Positions 7,539 to 16,312 of a DNA stretch of 64,000 nt are shown in pieces (positions within the stretch are counted from its first letter, which is position 1; every line of letters starts with the position of its first letter). The position numbers and the translations under genes are program-made. The notes beneath the pieces are model-generated. The model saw only the letters and a program-made list of their open reading frames with translations. It was not told the origin of the DNA and ran no database searches. This DNA comes from Deinococcus roseus (lineage in GTDB: Bacteria; Deinococcota; Deinococci; Deinococcales; Deinococcaceae), in contig NZ_BMOD01000008.1 in assembly GCF_014646895.1 (NCBI RefSeq), forward strand, positions 124,001 to 188,000. The letters run 5' to 3'.

Positions 7539-7989
7539 AGCCCAGTGGAAAGCCAGACACCCCGAACTTCCTCTGGAAGAAATCCTCACCCTGATTGTGC
7601 TGCACCGGGCCAGCCACAAGCTGATGAAAGAACACGACCAGTTTCTCTCTTCGTTTGGCCTGAACCATGCTGCAGCAGATGTGCTCCTGAGTTTGTACCG
7701 CTCTGCTCCTGCTGAAGGCCTGACCCTGGCAAAACTTGCCTCGGTGATGGCCGTGACCCCGCCAGCCATGACAGCACGCATCGACAAATTGCTGGATTCT
7801 GGCTGGATTGCCAAGGACCTCGATCCGGAAGACCGCCGGGTTTTCAAAATCCGCCTGACCGAAGAAGGCACACAACTGGTGCAAAAGATGTTCCCCCTGC
7901 ACATTCAGGACAAGCAGAAGGTGTTCGAGGGGTTTTCTGCAGAGGAACTCTCGGTGTTGCGCAAGCTGCTCACCCGCCTGACCGAATGA
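7513..7989 (+). CDS. MarR-family transcriptional regulator
   Basis: This 158-residue winged-helix repressor has the recognition region LTLAKLASVMAVTPPAMTARIDKLLDSGWI and the wing DPEDRRVFKIRLTEEG. The basic DRR in the wing is the MarR hallmark. It is encoded at the end of the YdcZ pair with overlapping reading frames, and a 12-bp palindrome lies ahead of the operon, so it likely represses the transporter genes in response to a ligand that cannot be named. A GGAGAAG ribosome binding site precedes the ATG inside the upstream gene. Confidence 0.92.
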   Translation: MEHPIEQIEAQWKARHPELPLEEILTLIVLHRASHKLMKEHDQFLSSFGLNHAAADVLLSLYRSAPAEGLTLAKLASVMAVTPPAMTARIDKLLDSGWIAKDLDPEDRRVFKIRLTEEGTQLVQKMFPLHIQDKQKVFEGFSAEELSVLRKLLTRLTE

Positions 7990-7995
7990 ATCACC

Positions 7996-8024
7996 TTGAC
8001 AGATGACCGTTGGTCATTAAAGAT
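7996..8024 (+). promoter_or_regulatory. Promoter and operator of the TetR gene
   Basis: TTGACA (7996-8001) is followed about 16 to 17 bases later by TAAAGAT. Between them lies the perfect inverted repeat ATGACC-GTT-GGTCAT (8003-8017). An operator inside the promoter spacer fits repression by the TetR-type protein encoded directly downstream. Confidence 0.75.
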
Positions 8025-8038
8025 GAAAGGGATCCGTG

Positions 8039-8692
8039 ATGCGAAGAGCCAGAAGCGACACCCAAAAAGAGAACCGCAAGTTGCAGATTCTGGACAGCGC
8101 ACTCGAACTGTGGCACACCACCCCCTACACCGACATCACCATGCAGATGGTCGCAAAAACCAGCGATCTGGCCAAAGGCACCCTGTACCTGTACTTCCAG
8201 AGCAAAGAAGAGCTGTTTCTGGAAATCCTCAAGGTCAAATTGCTGGACTGGTTTGCAGAACTGCATGGACTGATGCAGCCTCCCCTCACACCAGAACGCA
8301 TGGTGGCCAGCCTCAGTGAGACCCTGAGAGACAAAGATGACATGCTGCGCCTGCTGGGCATGCTTTCCGGGGTGCTGGAAGCTGGAATCACCGTGGAAGC
8401 GGGCCTGAACTTCAAAATGTGGATGAATGGCGAACTGGCAAAACTGGGGGGCCTGCTGGAAGCTGCCCTGCCCGTGCGAAACGGCGTCCAGGTTCTGATG
8501 CATTTGTACGGCACCATCATGGGCCTGTACCAGACCGCCAACCTGCCTGTTCCATTAAAAGAAGCCCTGCAGCTCAATCCCGAGCTGGCCTGTTTGCTGC
8601 TGGATTTTCACCAGGAACTGAAACTGGCAGCTCTGGCCTTGCTGAAAGGGCACCTTGCTGCAACTGAAACCCCCATGCTGCTGCAGGACTGA
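8039..8692 (+). CDS. TetR-family transcriptional regulator
   Basis: This 217-residue protein has an N-terminal TetR helix-turn-helix (ILDSALELWHTTPYTDITMQMVAKTSDLAKGTLYLYF) and an all-helical ligand domain. The ATG at 8039 is preferred over the adjacent GTG at 8036. Its promoter carries a 15-bp dyad between -35 and -10, pointing to autorepression. The genes it controls are not evident. It follows the MarR gene but has a separate promoter, so it is probably independent of the transporter operon. Confidence 0.92.
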   Translation: MRRARSDTQKENRKLQILDSALELWHTTPYTDITMQMVAKTSDLAKGTLYLYFQSKEELFLEILKVKLLDWFAELHGLMQPPLTPERMVASLSETLRDKDDMLRLLGMLSGVLEAGITVEAGLNFKMWMNGELAKLGGLLEAALPVRNGVQVLMHLYGTIMGLYQTANLPVPLKEALQLNPELACLLLDFHQELKLAALALLKGHLAATETPMLLQD

Positions 8693-8782
8693 ACCCGGAC
8701 CAGAAAAACCCAATGATGAGAATGTCCTGTTTTGAACATAAGAATTGTTACAATTTGTACATTTGCAAGTAAACTGTAAGGG

Positions 8783-11449
8783 ATGCGAAAAACTCTCCTG
8801 CTGGTCCTTACTGCCACACTGGTTTCTTGCAACATCGTCCATCCGCATCCCACCGACCACACCCTGGAGAGCCAGGCCATCACTTTTGTGAAATGGTCCG
8901 ACCCTGCCACGTGGGGCGGAAAAGTTCCTGTGGCTGGAGACACCGTCACCATTCCCGCCGGAAAAGCAGTGCTGCTGGATGTCAGCCCTCCAGCCCTCAG
9001 GGGCGTGGAAGTCAATGGCATGCTCAGCTTTGACCCGGCCCTCAACCTGATGCTCAAAACCGACTACCTGATGGTGATGGGGGCTTTGCAGGTGGGCACC
9101 GAGGCCGCACCCATCCAGGGCAAAGCCGAAATCGTGCTGACCAGCAACAACCTGGCAGACAACATCCACAGCATGGGGGCCAAAGTGCTGGGGGCCATGG
9201 GAGGGGGCACCATCGACATCCACGGGCAGCCCACCCTGCGCAGCTGGACCAAACTGAATGGCACCGTGGCGGTGGGCAGCAAAACCATCACCGTACAGGA
9301 CCCGGTGAACTGGAAGGTGGGAGATGCCATCATCATCACCTCCAGCAGTTTCTACAACCCTTACAGCCCCAAATCCCAGACCGAACAGAGATTGATCACT
9401 GCCATCAGTGGCAACACCCTGACCCTCAACCAGGGCCTCACCTACGGACACTGGGGCGCAGATGCCGCAGGCGTGAACGAACAGGCCGAAGTGGGCCTGC
9501 TGAGCCGCAATGTGCTGATCCACAGCGATGACAGCGTGCTGGACACCACCACCCCGGCAGGCTCCATCAGCAAGGGGGGCCACCTGATGGCCATGGTGGG
9601 TTCCAAAGTGCGCATCGAGAATGCCGAATTCCGGGACATGGGCCAGAAAAGCGTGTTTGGCCGTTACCCCATCCACTTCCACCAGCTTTCCGATGGGGGT
9701 CTGGGGTCGTATGTGCGCAACAACAGCATCTGGCGCACCTACAACCGCTGCGTGGTGATTCACGGCACCAACAAACTGATCCTGGAAAACAACGTGATGT
9801 ACAACTCCACCGGGCACTGTGTGTACTTTGAAGAAGGCACGGAAACCGGCAACACCATCCGCAACAACGTGGTGGCCTACGTCAAGGCCCTCAAGGACGC
9901 TGCACGCCTGATTCCCACCGATGACCGCCCGGCAGCCTACTGGATCACCCGTCCAGGCAATTACCTCAGTGGCAACAGTGCCAGCGAAGCGCACATCGGA
10001 TACTGGTATGCCCTGCCTGAAAAACCCATTCCCTTCGGACGCGGCACCCAGGACCTTGCCTGGATGGACAGCATCTACCCCCGCCGGGAAGCCCTGGGGT
10101 ACTTTGATTCCAACGTGGCCCACTCCAACTGGCAGGGGCTTTTTGTGGACGGTGCCATTGCCAGCACCCTCTGTGACGGCACCATGTCCAGAAACACCTG
10201 CAAAGACCATTCCAACCTGTCCCTGCTGAAAGACGCTGGCGCGGTGAATTATGCCCCCAGACAGAAACCTGCCCAGGACTACAACTTCACCAGCACCGAT
10301 GCTGCAGTGCTCAACCTGCCTGTGGTGGCCAGCTTCAACAATTTCACGGCCTACAAACACCGCAATCAGGCCGTGTGGCTGAGGGGAAGTTACCAGCAAC
10401 TCAACAAACCCAGAATGGCCGACAACAAAATCGGAGCCATTTTTGCAGCTTCCCGTGTGTACCTGAATTACGGCCTGGTGGTGGGCAGCACCCCCAACAC
10501 CCTGGGAGATGCTGCAGACATTGAACCCCGCACCGGATTCCAGTTCTACGACGGACACGTGGGGGTCAGAAACACCCTGTTCCGCAACTTCACCACCCCC
10601 CAGAGTGCTGCGCTGGGCTACCTCAGGCACACCAGTTTCTCGCTGGTGGCGCAGAATTACGCTTCTGGACTGACTTTTGAGAACAGCAACCGGGTGTACC
10701 TGGACACCCCACCTGCTCCGGTCTTCAATGCCACCACCGAGGACTCCAAAGATGGTTACCGGGGAGCGGTGTTCTACGACCACGATGGCAGCGTGACGGG
10801 TGCAACCGACACTTACGTGACGGTCAACCATCCGTTCCTCACCAACAGTTCCTGCAGCTTCAAAACCGAATGGAACGCCTACACCTGCCGCAACACCTAC
10901 CTGAACCTGGGCCTGAGGATCCTGGACACCACCGAAGTGACCACCCCCACAGCCCCTTACAAAGTCCTGCGTTCCGATGGTCCCAGCATCGATCTGTGGG
11001 GCACACCCAACGGGGTGGGCACACCCAACAATTCCTTCCAGACCCGCCTGATTGCCACCCGTGGCGGCACGGTTCCCCGTTACGTCTATCAGTTGCAGAG
11101 CGGAACGGGCGCAGTGCCCACCAAATATCTGGCTTCCCTGACCCTGGACAGCCTTCCCACCGATGCCCTGTTCATCAAGACGGTGCCCACCGCCAGTGCA
11201 GCCAATTCCTGGGTGGAACTGGTCTTGCCCTTCAATGGGCCTGCTTACGTGTACCGCACCTACTATTTTGGCTACAACTCGGGCAAAGGGCTCAACAAAG
11301 TGGCCATCCGCAGCGACCTCTACAAGGGCACCATGGGCGACACCTACTACCAGGATGCTGCAGGCATTCATGTTATCTTCACCTTCAGGGACCTGACCAC
11401 CAGCCAATTCACCAGCTTCCATGTGTGCCAGACGCTGAAATGTGAATGA
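8783..11449 (+). CDS. G8-domain, CEMIP-like secreted lipoprotein with parallel beta-helix
   Basis: This 888-residue envelope protein has a lipoprotein signal ending ATLVSC (Cys16). Residues about 35-150 match a G8 domain (the words DPATWGGKVPVAGDTVTIPAG and a following beta-rich stretch). Residues about 210-450 look like right-handed beta-helix turns (VRIENAEFRDMGQ, GRYPIHFHQ, LENNVMYNSTGHCVYFEEG). This order resembles the CEMIP/TMEM2 family, where hyaluronan degradation is known in animals. A carbohydrate role here is inference. The C-terminal third is not recognised. TAAACT lies seven bases before the ATG, so the mRNA is probably leaderless. A terminator follows at 11571. Confidence 0.75.
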   Translation: MRKTLLLVLTATLVSCNIVHPHPTDHTLESQAITFVKWSDPATWGGKVPVAGDTVTIPAGKAVLLDVSPPALRGVEVNGMLSFDPALNLMLKTDYLMVMGALQVGTEAAPIQGKAEIVLTSNNLADNIHSMGAKVLGAMGGGTIDIHGQPTLRSWTKLNGTVAVGSKTITVQDPVNWKVGDAIIITSSSFYNPYSPKSQTEQRLITAISGNTLTLNQGLTYGHWGADAAGVNEQAEVGLLSRNVLIHSDDSVLDTTTPAGSISKGGHLMAMVGSKVRIENAEFRDMGQKSVFGRYPIHFHQLSDGGLGSYVRNNSIWRTYNRCVVIHGTNKLILENNVMYNSTGHCVYFEEGTETGNTIRNNVVAYVKALKDAARLIPTDDRPAAYWITRPGNYLSGNSASEAHIGYWYALPEKPIPFGRGTQDLAWMDSIYPRREALGYFDSNVAHSNWQGLFVDGAIASTLCDGTMSRNTCKDHSNLSLLKDAGAVNYAPRQKPAQDYNFTSTDAAVLNLPVVASFNNFTAYKHRNQAVWLRGSYQQLNKPRMADNKIGAIFAASRVYLNYGLVVGSTPNTLGDAADIEPRTGFQFYDGHVGVRNTLFRNFTTPQSAALGYLRHTSFSLVAQNYASGLTFENSNRVYLDTPPAPVFNATTEDSKDGYRGAVFYDHDGSVTGATDTYVTVNHPFLTNSSCSFKTEWNAYTCRNTYLNLGLRILDTTEVTTPTAPYKVLRSDGPSIDLWGTPNGVGTPNNSFQTRLIATRGGTVPRYVYQLQSGTGAVPTKYLASLTLDSLPTDALFIKTVPTASAANSWVELVLPFNGPAYVYRTYYFGYNSGKGLNKVAIRSDLYKGTMGDTYYQDAAGIHVIFTFRDLTTSQFTSFHVCQTLKCE

Positions 11450-11570
11450 TCTGAAGGGGCACTCTGCAAAGATGGAGATTTTGTGGAGTGATTGCAGACA
11501 CCAAAAAACCTGAAGGTTCTTCATTAAGATGTTCATGGGCGTGCTTCAACTACCCCGCGCCCACAACAAA

Positions 11571-11605
11571 AAGAGCAGGAGCGTTAAGCTCCTGTTCTCT
11601 TTTTC
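11571..11605 (+). terminator. Terminator after the G8-domain gene
   Basis: GAGCAGGAGC pairs with GCTCCTGTTC (one mismatch) and is followed by a T-rich tail (TCTTTTTCTCTTTTT). It lies between two convergent genes. The 200 bases between them show nothing else. Confidence 0.75.
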
Positions 11606-11649
11606 TCTTTTTGATTCTGGTTTGAGCGTCAGGTCCAGTGGCTGGCAGC

Positions 11650-12381
11650 TCAGGTGCTTTCCAGGTTGCGGGGCCTGCGTTTCTGGTAGCGCCCGGTGCG
11701 GATTTCCTGGATGTATTCCTTCACGAAAGGCATGTCGCTGCGCTCTGCACAGGTCACTTCCTCTTCCCGGTCATAAATCACCCGTGCAAACCCCATGGTG
11801 AACCCGGAGCGTTCAAATTCCAGAACCAGGTAGGTGGCCAGCACACTGTCCAGCGGATTGCCCACCGAACCGGTGTTGATCAGGGGGCGGCCTTCCACAT
11901 CCACCAGCAGCGCCTCGTGCACATCTGCGTACACAACAGCGTCTGCAAATTCACTGAGGCCCCTTTCCGGCTGGGGATAGAACATTTCCCGCTGCTCAGG
12001 GAGGCTGGAGTGGGGATACACCCTGTGAAACACCCCTTTGGAACTGGCATGAACAAAACGCCACAGCAGGTTTCCAAAAGTCTCTTCAATGGCGAAAGGC
12101 AAATTGGCGAGGTAGCTCACCTGTCCAGGGGAGAGCTGGGAACGGGGCCAGATGTCCTGGGGCCGGTGGCTTGCTCCGGCCACCCTTGCATCCCAGTTGC
12201 CCATGATGACCCGGTCGGCAGTGTTTGCCACCCAGTCCACCACTTCTTTTGGACGGGGGCCTTTGCCCACCAGGTCACCCAGGACCCAAATTTCGCTCAT
12301 CCCCCGCCGTTTGATGTCCTCGTGGACAGCCAGTGTTGCTGTCAGGTTGGCGTGAAGATCTGCGATCACGGCGAGTTTCAT
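11650..12381 (-). CDS. Metallophosphoesterase, YfcE-like, with altered metal motif
   Basis: This is a predicted cytosolic phosphodiesterase or phosphatase of the calcineurin-like fold, 243 residues. Motifs seen are ADLHAN (D-x-H), LGDLVGKGP, GNWD and FVHAS. The last motif, normally GHTH, reads ADVH in VVYADVHEALL, ahead of the usual INTGSVGNP. Loss of the first histidine (to Asp) may weaken or change metal binding. The substrate is unknown. TAAACT lies seven bases ahead of the ATG, so translation is probably leaderless. Confidence 0.85.
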   Translation of the reverse strand: MKLAVIADLHANLTATLAVHEDIKRRGMSEIWVLGDLVGKGPRPKEVVDWVANTADRVIMGNWDARVAGASHRPQDIWPRSQLSPGQVSYLANLPFAIEETFGNLLWRFVHASSKGVFHRVYPHSSLPEQREMFYPQPERGLSEFADAVVYADVHEALLVDVEGRPLINTGSVGNPLDSVLATYLVLEFERSGFTMGFARVIYDREEEVTCAERSDMPFVKEYIQEIRTGRYQKRRPRNLEST

Positions 12382-12592
12382 GCGTACAAGTTTACCCTAA
12401 AACGCAGGGCCTTTACCTTTCCATGCGTGAAACAGCTTGCACAAAAGCTTTGCACTGCATTATGCTGAACCGTTTGCATTTGTGCTGTTTGCCTCAGAAA
12501 CACCTCTGGGACTTTTCAATTTTGCCCCATAAAGGGGAAACCCCACTTCAGCAGGGCTTCAAGATTCACGGCACATGTAGTACAACGGAATT

Positions 12593-13495
12593 ATGAAAAA
12601 AATGTTGATGATCACCCTTGGTCTTGGTGTTTGCGGACTCGCCCAGGCCCAGACCGTTGTGGAAATGACTGCTCTTCCTGGAACCCAGCTCACAGGCACC
12701 CTGCAGAGCACCAGCACCATCACCAACATGACTGTAGACGTGCAACCCAAACCCAATGTGCGCATCACCTCGCAGGCCCTTGAAGATTACCGCAAGAGCT
12801 TTGGGGCAGGTCTGAATCCTCCAGCCACCACCACCCAGAACATTCCGGCCACCTTGCAGGTGCTGGAAGACCGTGAAGACGGTGGCATTCCGGTGCAGAT
12901 GAACATGGACATCCCCATGGGAGCAGGCAAAGATCCCCTCAAATTCTCAGCCCGCACCATTTATTACCCGGATGGCACGGTCAAAATAGAATTTGATGAG
13001 GTCAGCGACCCCACCTTCCAGAAAATGCTGGGCGGCATGAAAGACCTGGTCAACAACCCCCAGCTTCAGGCGATTTACAACAAACCCTGGACCCCCGGAG
13101 AGAGCCTGAACCAGTCGGTTTCCCTGCCGTTCGAGCAGTTCACAGAAGGACTTCCTTACAGGTTGACTGGCAATTTCAACATGAACACCACCACCACTTA
13201 CGTGCAGCGTGGCGCAAGTCAGGAATACATTTTTCAGGTGAACGGCAGCTCTGGTCTGACAGAAATTCGTGCATTGGACGACAAGAACAACATCGTGATG
13301 AAGATCTTCATGGATCAGGTGAAGGTCTCTGGAGAAAACCGCATCAGCGAAGATGGCCTGCCCCTGTTCCAGAAAACCAGCCAGAGCATGAAAATGACCC
13401 TGATCATGAACATGCCGCAGGTTCCAGTGATCGTGAAAACCAGCATGAACCTGGCGGTGGATCAGACCATCCGCTGGCAGACGGTTTTGCAGTGA
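12593..13495 (+). CDS. Secreted protein of unknown function
   Basis: This 300-residue protein has a Sec signal peptide with a likely cut after AQA (residue about 20). The mature part is rich in Thr, Gln and Asn and alternating polar/hydrophobic residues, suggesting beta structure. No cysteine is seen after the signal region. I recognise no family. TACAAC six bases before the ATG suggests a leaderless transcript. It stands alone between a divergently read metallophosphoesterase gene and a LysR gene. The 210 bases upstream hold only the two promoter regions and a small GGGG/CCCC hairpin. Confidence 0.75.
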   Translation: MKKMLMITLGLGVCGLAQAQTVVEMTALPGTQLTGTLQSTSTITNMTVDVQPKPNVRITSQALEDYRKSFGAGLNPPATTTQNIPATLQVLEDREDGGIPVQMNMDIPMGAGKDPLKFSARTIYYPDGTVKIEFDEVSDPTFQKMLGGMKDLVNNPQLQAIYNKPWTPGESLNQSVSLPFEQFTEGLPYRLTGNFNMNTTTTYVQRGASQEYIFQVNGSSGLTEIRALDDKNNIVMKIFMDQVKVSGENRISEDGLPLFQKTSQSMKMTLIMNMPQVPVIVKTSMNLAVDQTIRWQTVLQ

Positions 13496-13526
13496 TTTGC
13501 GGGTCAGAGCAACTTTGACTTTTCTT

Positions 13527-13551
13527 TCCCCGAGGGCTGACCTCTCGGGGA
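13527..13551 (+). terminator. Hairpin after the secreted-protein gene (weak terminator)
   Basis: CCCCGAG pairs with CTCGGGG around GGCTGACCT. There is no T run after it on either strand, so terminator function is uncertain. Confidence 0.35.
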
Positions 13552-13585
13552 TTATGCTGCAACACACCCTACTGCGTTTATCAGT

Positions 13586-13619
13586 GAAATGGAAGGATTC
13601 TGGTGAATCCTTCCATTTC
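13586..13619. repeat. Perfect 15-bp inverted repeat
   Basis: GAAATGGAAGGATTC, a four-base loop, then its exact complement. No T run follows on either strand, so this is not a standard terminator. It lies about 95 bases ahead of the LysR gene. Confidence 0.8.
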
Positions 13620-13714
13620 AAAAAACACCGTACAGAGAGTAAACTTCTTATTCTTCTGTCAAAGGCTCTAGAAGTGTCACGTGTCCACCTGCATTTTGAA
13701 GCTACACTTGGAGC

Positions 13715-14635
13715 ATGAGGATCTCGCAGTTGAAGGCATTCGCTGTTGTGGCAGAAACCGGTCAATTCACCGAGGCCGCTTTTTCTCTGGGCATTTCCCA
13801 GTCCTCGCTCAGCGATGCCATTGCAGGACTGGAAAAAAGCCTGGGGGTCAAGCTCTTGCAGCGGGGACGTTTTGGGGCAAAGCTCACCCCCGCAGGAGAA
13901 CAGATTCTGCCTCAGGTGCGCCTGACCCTGCAAGCTGCAGAAAGCATCCAGGTGACCAGCCGCCAGCTCAAAGGCGAAATTTCCGGGCAACTGACCGTTT
14001 CGGTGTTCCGCAGTGTGGCCAGCCAGATCATGCCCGATGTGATTGCCGAGATGCACCGCCAGCATCCTGCGGTGAACATCCAGCTGCTGGAATGCGCCTG
14101 CGAGGTTTCAGTTCTGCAGCAAAACCTCACAGATGGATGTGCAGACCTGACCTTCCTGCCAGAAGAGGACTTTGCAGACCATCTGGGCTGGCCTGTGCTC
14201 AAAGACCCTTATGTGGCCCTGTTCCCCGAAGCCTGGGCAGAAGGCCTGACCACCGTCACCGCAGAGATGCTGGCCTCCAGACCGCTCATCCTGGGCAACG
14301 ATGGCAATTGCGCTGTTCGCAGCCAGGAATACCTGCAGCAAAAAGGCTTCCGGGACCTCAGAATCAATCTGGTGCAAGACGAACTGATCATCTTTCCGCT
14401 GGTGGCCCGTGGCATGGGCATCAGCCTGATGCCGCGGCTTGCGGTCTTCATGCTGCCCTCTGGTGTGAAAATGCTCAGGCTGGAAGATCCTTTTTACCGC
14501 CAGATCAGCGTGGCTGTGCGGCAAAAGGCCATGGGCAATGTGCTGGTGAAACTGCTGCTGGGGATCCTCAAGGAGCGCCTCCCCGAGGCCCAGATTCCAG
14601 ACAGCCTCACCCTGACTGCAGAACGCCAGAACTAA
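13715..14635 (+). CDS. LysR-family transcriptional regulator
   Basis: This 306-residue regulator has the LysR helix-turn-helix at residues 1-60 (FAVVAETGQFTEAAFSLGISQSSLSDAIAGLEKSLGVKLLQR), followed by a periplasmic-binding-like effector domain (from about 90, GQLTVSVFRS). The effector is unknown. TACACT lies six bases before the ATG, so the transcript may be leaderless, though GGAG is also close. No divergently transcribed target lies next to it, which is unusual for LysR genes. Confidence 0.93.
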   Translation: MRISQLKAFAVVAETGQFTEAAFSLGISQSSLSDAIAGLEKSLGVKLLQRGRFGAKLTPAGEQILPQVRLTLQAAESIQVTSRQLKGEISGQLTVSVFRSVASQIMPDVIAEMHRQHPAVNIQLLECACEVSVLQQNLTDGCADLTFLPEEDFADHLGWPVLKDPYVALFPEAWAEGLTTVTAEMLASRPLILGNDGNCAVRSQEYLQQKGFRDLRINLVQDELIIFPLVARGMGISLMPRLAVFMLPSGVKMLRLEDPFYRQISVAVRQKAMGNVLVKLLLGILKERLPEAQIPDSLTLTAERQN

Positions 14636-14656
14636 ACTTCAAAACAAGAAAACAAA

Positions 14657-14682
14657 AAGACCAGAGCAATGCTCTGGTCTTC
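14657..14682. terminator. Terminator of the rpsF-ssb-rpsR-rplI block
   Basis: AAGACCAGAGC and GCTCTGGTCTT form a perfect 11-bp stem with a three-base loop. The minus strand continues in TTTTGTTTTC, so it mainly ends the ribosomal block, but it can also stop the convergent LysR transcript. Confidence 0.85.
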
Positions 14683-14700
14683 TCACATCACTGCCCCGTT

Positions 14701-15153
14701 TTAGTGGGAGGTGATGGTCAGTTTGACAGGAATGGACACGTCGTGGTGGGCTTTGTAGCTCACTTCGTACTCGCCGGTTTCCTTGATGGCCTTGGGCATC
14801 ACGAACTTGTGACGGTCCAGGGCTTTGCCGGTCTGGGCATTGACAGCCTCGGCCACGTCGCTGTTGGTGACGGCACCGTAGATCTTGCCTTCGCCAGCTT
14901 TGACGTGCAGCACCACAGCCAGGTCCTTGAGTTCCTCGGCAAGCTTCTCGGCTTCGGACTTCAGAGCAGCCAGTTGCTTCTCTTTGGACTTCAGGCGGGC
15001 AGCCAGGGTTTTCAGGTTGCTGTTGGTGGCGGGCAGGGCCAGGCCCTGGGGCACCAGGAAGTTGCGAGCATAGCCAGCTTTGACGTTGACCACTTCGCCA
15101 GCCTTGCCCAGTTTGGCCTGGGGTTCCAGCAGAATGACCTTGACGCTGCTCAT
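14701..15153 (-). CDS. rplI: 50S ribosomal protein L9
   Basis: L9 binds 23S rRNA near the base of the L1 stalk and limits frameshifting. The 150-residue protein shows the N-domain motif VILLEPQAKLGKAGEVVNVKAGYARNFLVPQGLA and the long central helix (LKSKEKQLAALKSEAEKLAEELKDL) leading to the C-terminal domain. It overlaps rpsR by four bases (ATGA) and is the last gene of the block, ahead of a strong terminator. Confidence 0.98.
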   Translation of the reverse strand: MSSVKVILLEPQAKLGKAGEVVNVKAGYARNFLVPQGLALPATNSNLKTLAARLKSKEKQLAALKSEAEKLAEELKDLAVVLHVKAGEGKIYGAVTNSDVAEAVNAQTGKALDRHKFVMPKAIKETGEYEVSYKAHHDVSIPVKLTITSH

Positions 15154-15410
15154 TTGCGCACCAGTTTCTCGGTGTAGGGAATCAGGGCCAGCTGGCGGGC
15201 AATTTTGATGGTGCCAGACAGGCGGCGCTGGTTCTTGGCGCTCAGACCTGTGCGGCGACGGGGCAGGATTTTGCCGGTGTCGCTGACAAAGCGGCGGAGC
15301 ATTTTGACATCTTTGTAGTCCGTGATTTCCAGCTCTCCGATGGCAAAGGGATCAACCTTTGGCTTGCGGGGACGCTTGGGTCCTTTTGGACGGGGTTTCT
15401 TCTCGGTCAT
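15150..15410 (-). CDS. rpsR: 30S ribosomal protein S18
   Basis: S18 pairs with S6 on the 30S platform. The 86-residue protein has a Lys/Pro/Arg-rich N-terminus, then the family core with DYKDVKMLRRFVSDTGKILPRRRTGL and IKIARQLALIPY. An AAGGAAA ribosome binding site precedes the ATG. It follows ssb by 38 bases and overlaps rplI, the common S6-SSB-S18-L9 order. Confidence 0.98.
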   Translation of the reverse strand: MTEKKPRPKGPKRPRKPKVDPFAIGELEITDYKDVKMLRRFVSDTGKILPRRRTGLSAKNQRRLSGTIKIARQLALIPYTEKLVRK

Positions 15411-15448
15411 GGTGATTTCCTTAGAACTGCCTCAAAACAGGCAGTTGC

Positions 15449-16312
15449 TCAAAAGGGAAGATCTTCTTCCTCTGGTGGAAAATTATCTAAGCCCTCATCA
15501 ATATCCAAGCTTCTCGATTGGGTCCCTGCAGCTTTCGCTGCGTTGCCTGCATTCCCATAGGCTTTTTGGGCTGCGGGCTGGGTGGTTCCGACTGCACCAG
15601 ATGGAGCCGGACCTCGAGTTAAAGCTTCGACGCGAGTCGCTTCTACTTTTGTAGAGTTGCGTTTCTGTCCATCACGGTCGGTCCAGGTTTCGTTCTTGAT
15701 CCGACCATGCACGAGCACCGAATCCCCTTTGTCCAGGGTGGCCACCAGGTCGGCGAGTTCACGCCAGGCGTTGATGTCCAGCCAGTGCGTTTTTTCCTGC
15801 CAGTTTCCGTCACGGCCCTTCCAGGATTCACTGACTGCGATGGAAAAACCCACCACAGCGTCCCCACTGGGGGTGTAACGGAGTTCGGGCTTGCGCCCCA
15901 GATTTCCAACCAGCACAGCCTCGTTGAGGGCGTGTTGCAGGCGGAAACCGCCGCCGCTGTCCCGCACCAGGTCACTTTCAGGACGGGCAAGCCCATCCAC
16001 ACGAAGTGCTTTGATGCTGATCATGCTGCGTTTCTGTCCGTTGGGATCTTCCCAGGCGCGCTGTTCCATGCTGCCCTCCACCACCACGGCACTGCCAGCT
16101 TTGAACTGTTCAGCGGCGGCTTCGGCGGGCTTGCCCATCAGTCCGACCCGGTGGTACCAGGGAAGGCTGCGGGTCTGGCTGTCAGATCCTAAAACCTGAT
16201 CTTCGCCAGCAATGGTCAAATCGCAAACGGGGGTTCCGTTGGGGGTATAACGCAGTTCGGGGTCGCGGGCGAGTGCTCCAACAAGAAAAACGTGATTCAT
16301 TCCTCGAGCCAT
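15449..16312 (-). CDS. ssb: Single-stranded DNA-binding protein with two OB folds
   Basis: SSB coats single-stranded DNA and recruits replication and repair enzymes. At 287 residues it is nearly twice the E. coli subunit and contains two OB domains in tandem: residues about 1-115 (MNHVFLVGALARDPELRYTPNGTPV) and about 126-230 (LNEAVLVGNLGRKPELRYTPSGDAV). Such a protein works as a homodimer, a known Deinococcus/Thermus trait. A short disordered linker leads to the acidic partner-binding tip EEEDLPF. An AGGAG site lies eight bases before the ATG. The 151-base gap to rpsF may hold a separate promoter. Confidence 0.98.
   Translation of the reverse strand: MARGMNHVFLVGALARDPELRYTPNGTPVCDLTIAGEDQVLGSDSQTRSLPWYHRVGLMGKPAEAAAEQFKAGSAVVVEGSMEQRAWEDPNGQKRSMISIKALRVDGLARPESDLVRDSGGGFRLQHALNEAVLVGNLGRKPELRYTPSGDAVVGFSIAVSESWKGRDGNWQEKTHWLDINAWRELADLVATLDKGDSVLVHGRIKNETWTDRDGQKRNSTKVEATRVEALTRGPAPSGAVGTTQPAAQKAYGNAGNAAKAAGTQSRSLDIDEGLDNFPPEEEDLPF

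Noticed and set aside
8555..11536. 993-codon open frame on the minus strand opposite the G8-domain gene
   Set aside because: It is the antisense frame of a long gene with strong codon bias. The translation is low in complexity (many His, Gly, Val) with no motif, and the plus strand has a signal peptide and domains.
13681..15177. 498-codon plus-strand frame over the LysR gene and rplI
   Set aside because: It runs out of frame through LysR and antisense through L9, both secure genes.
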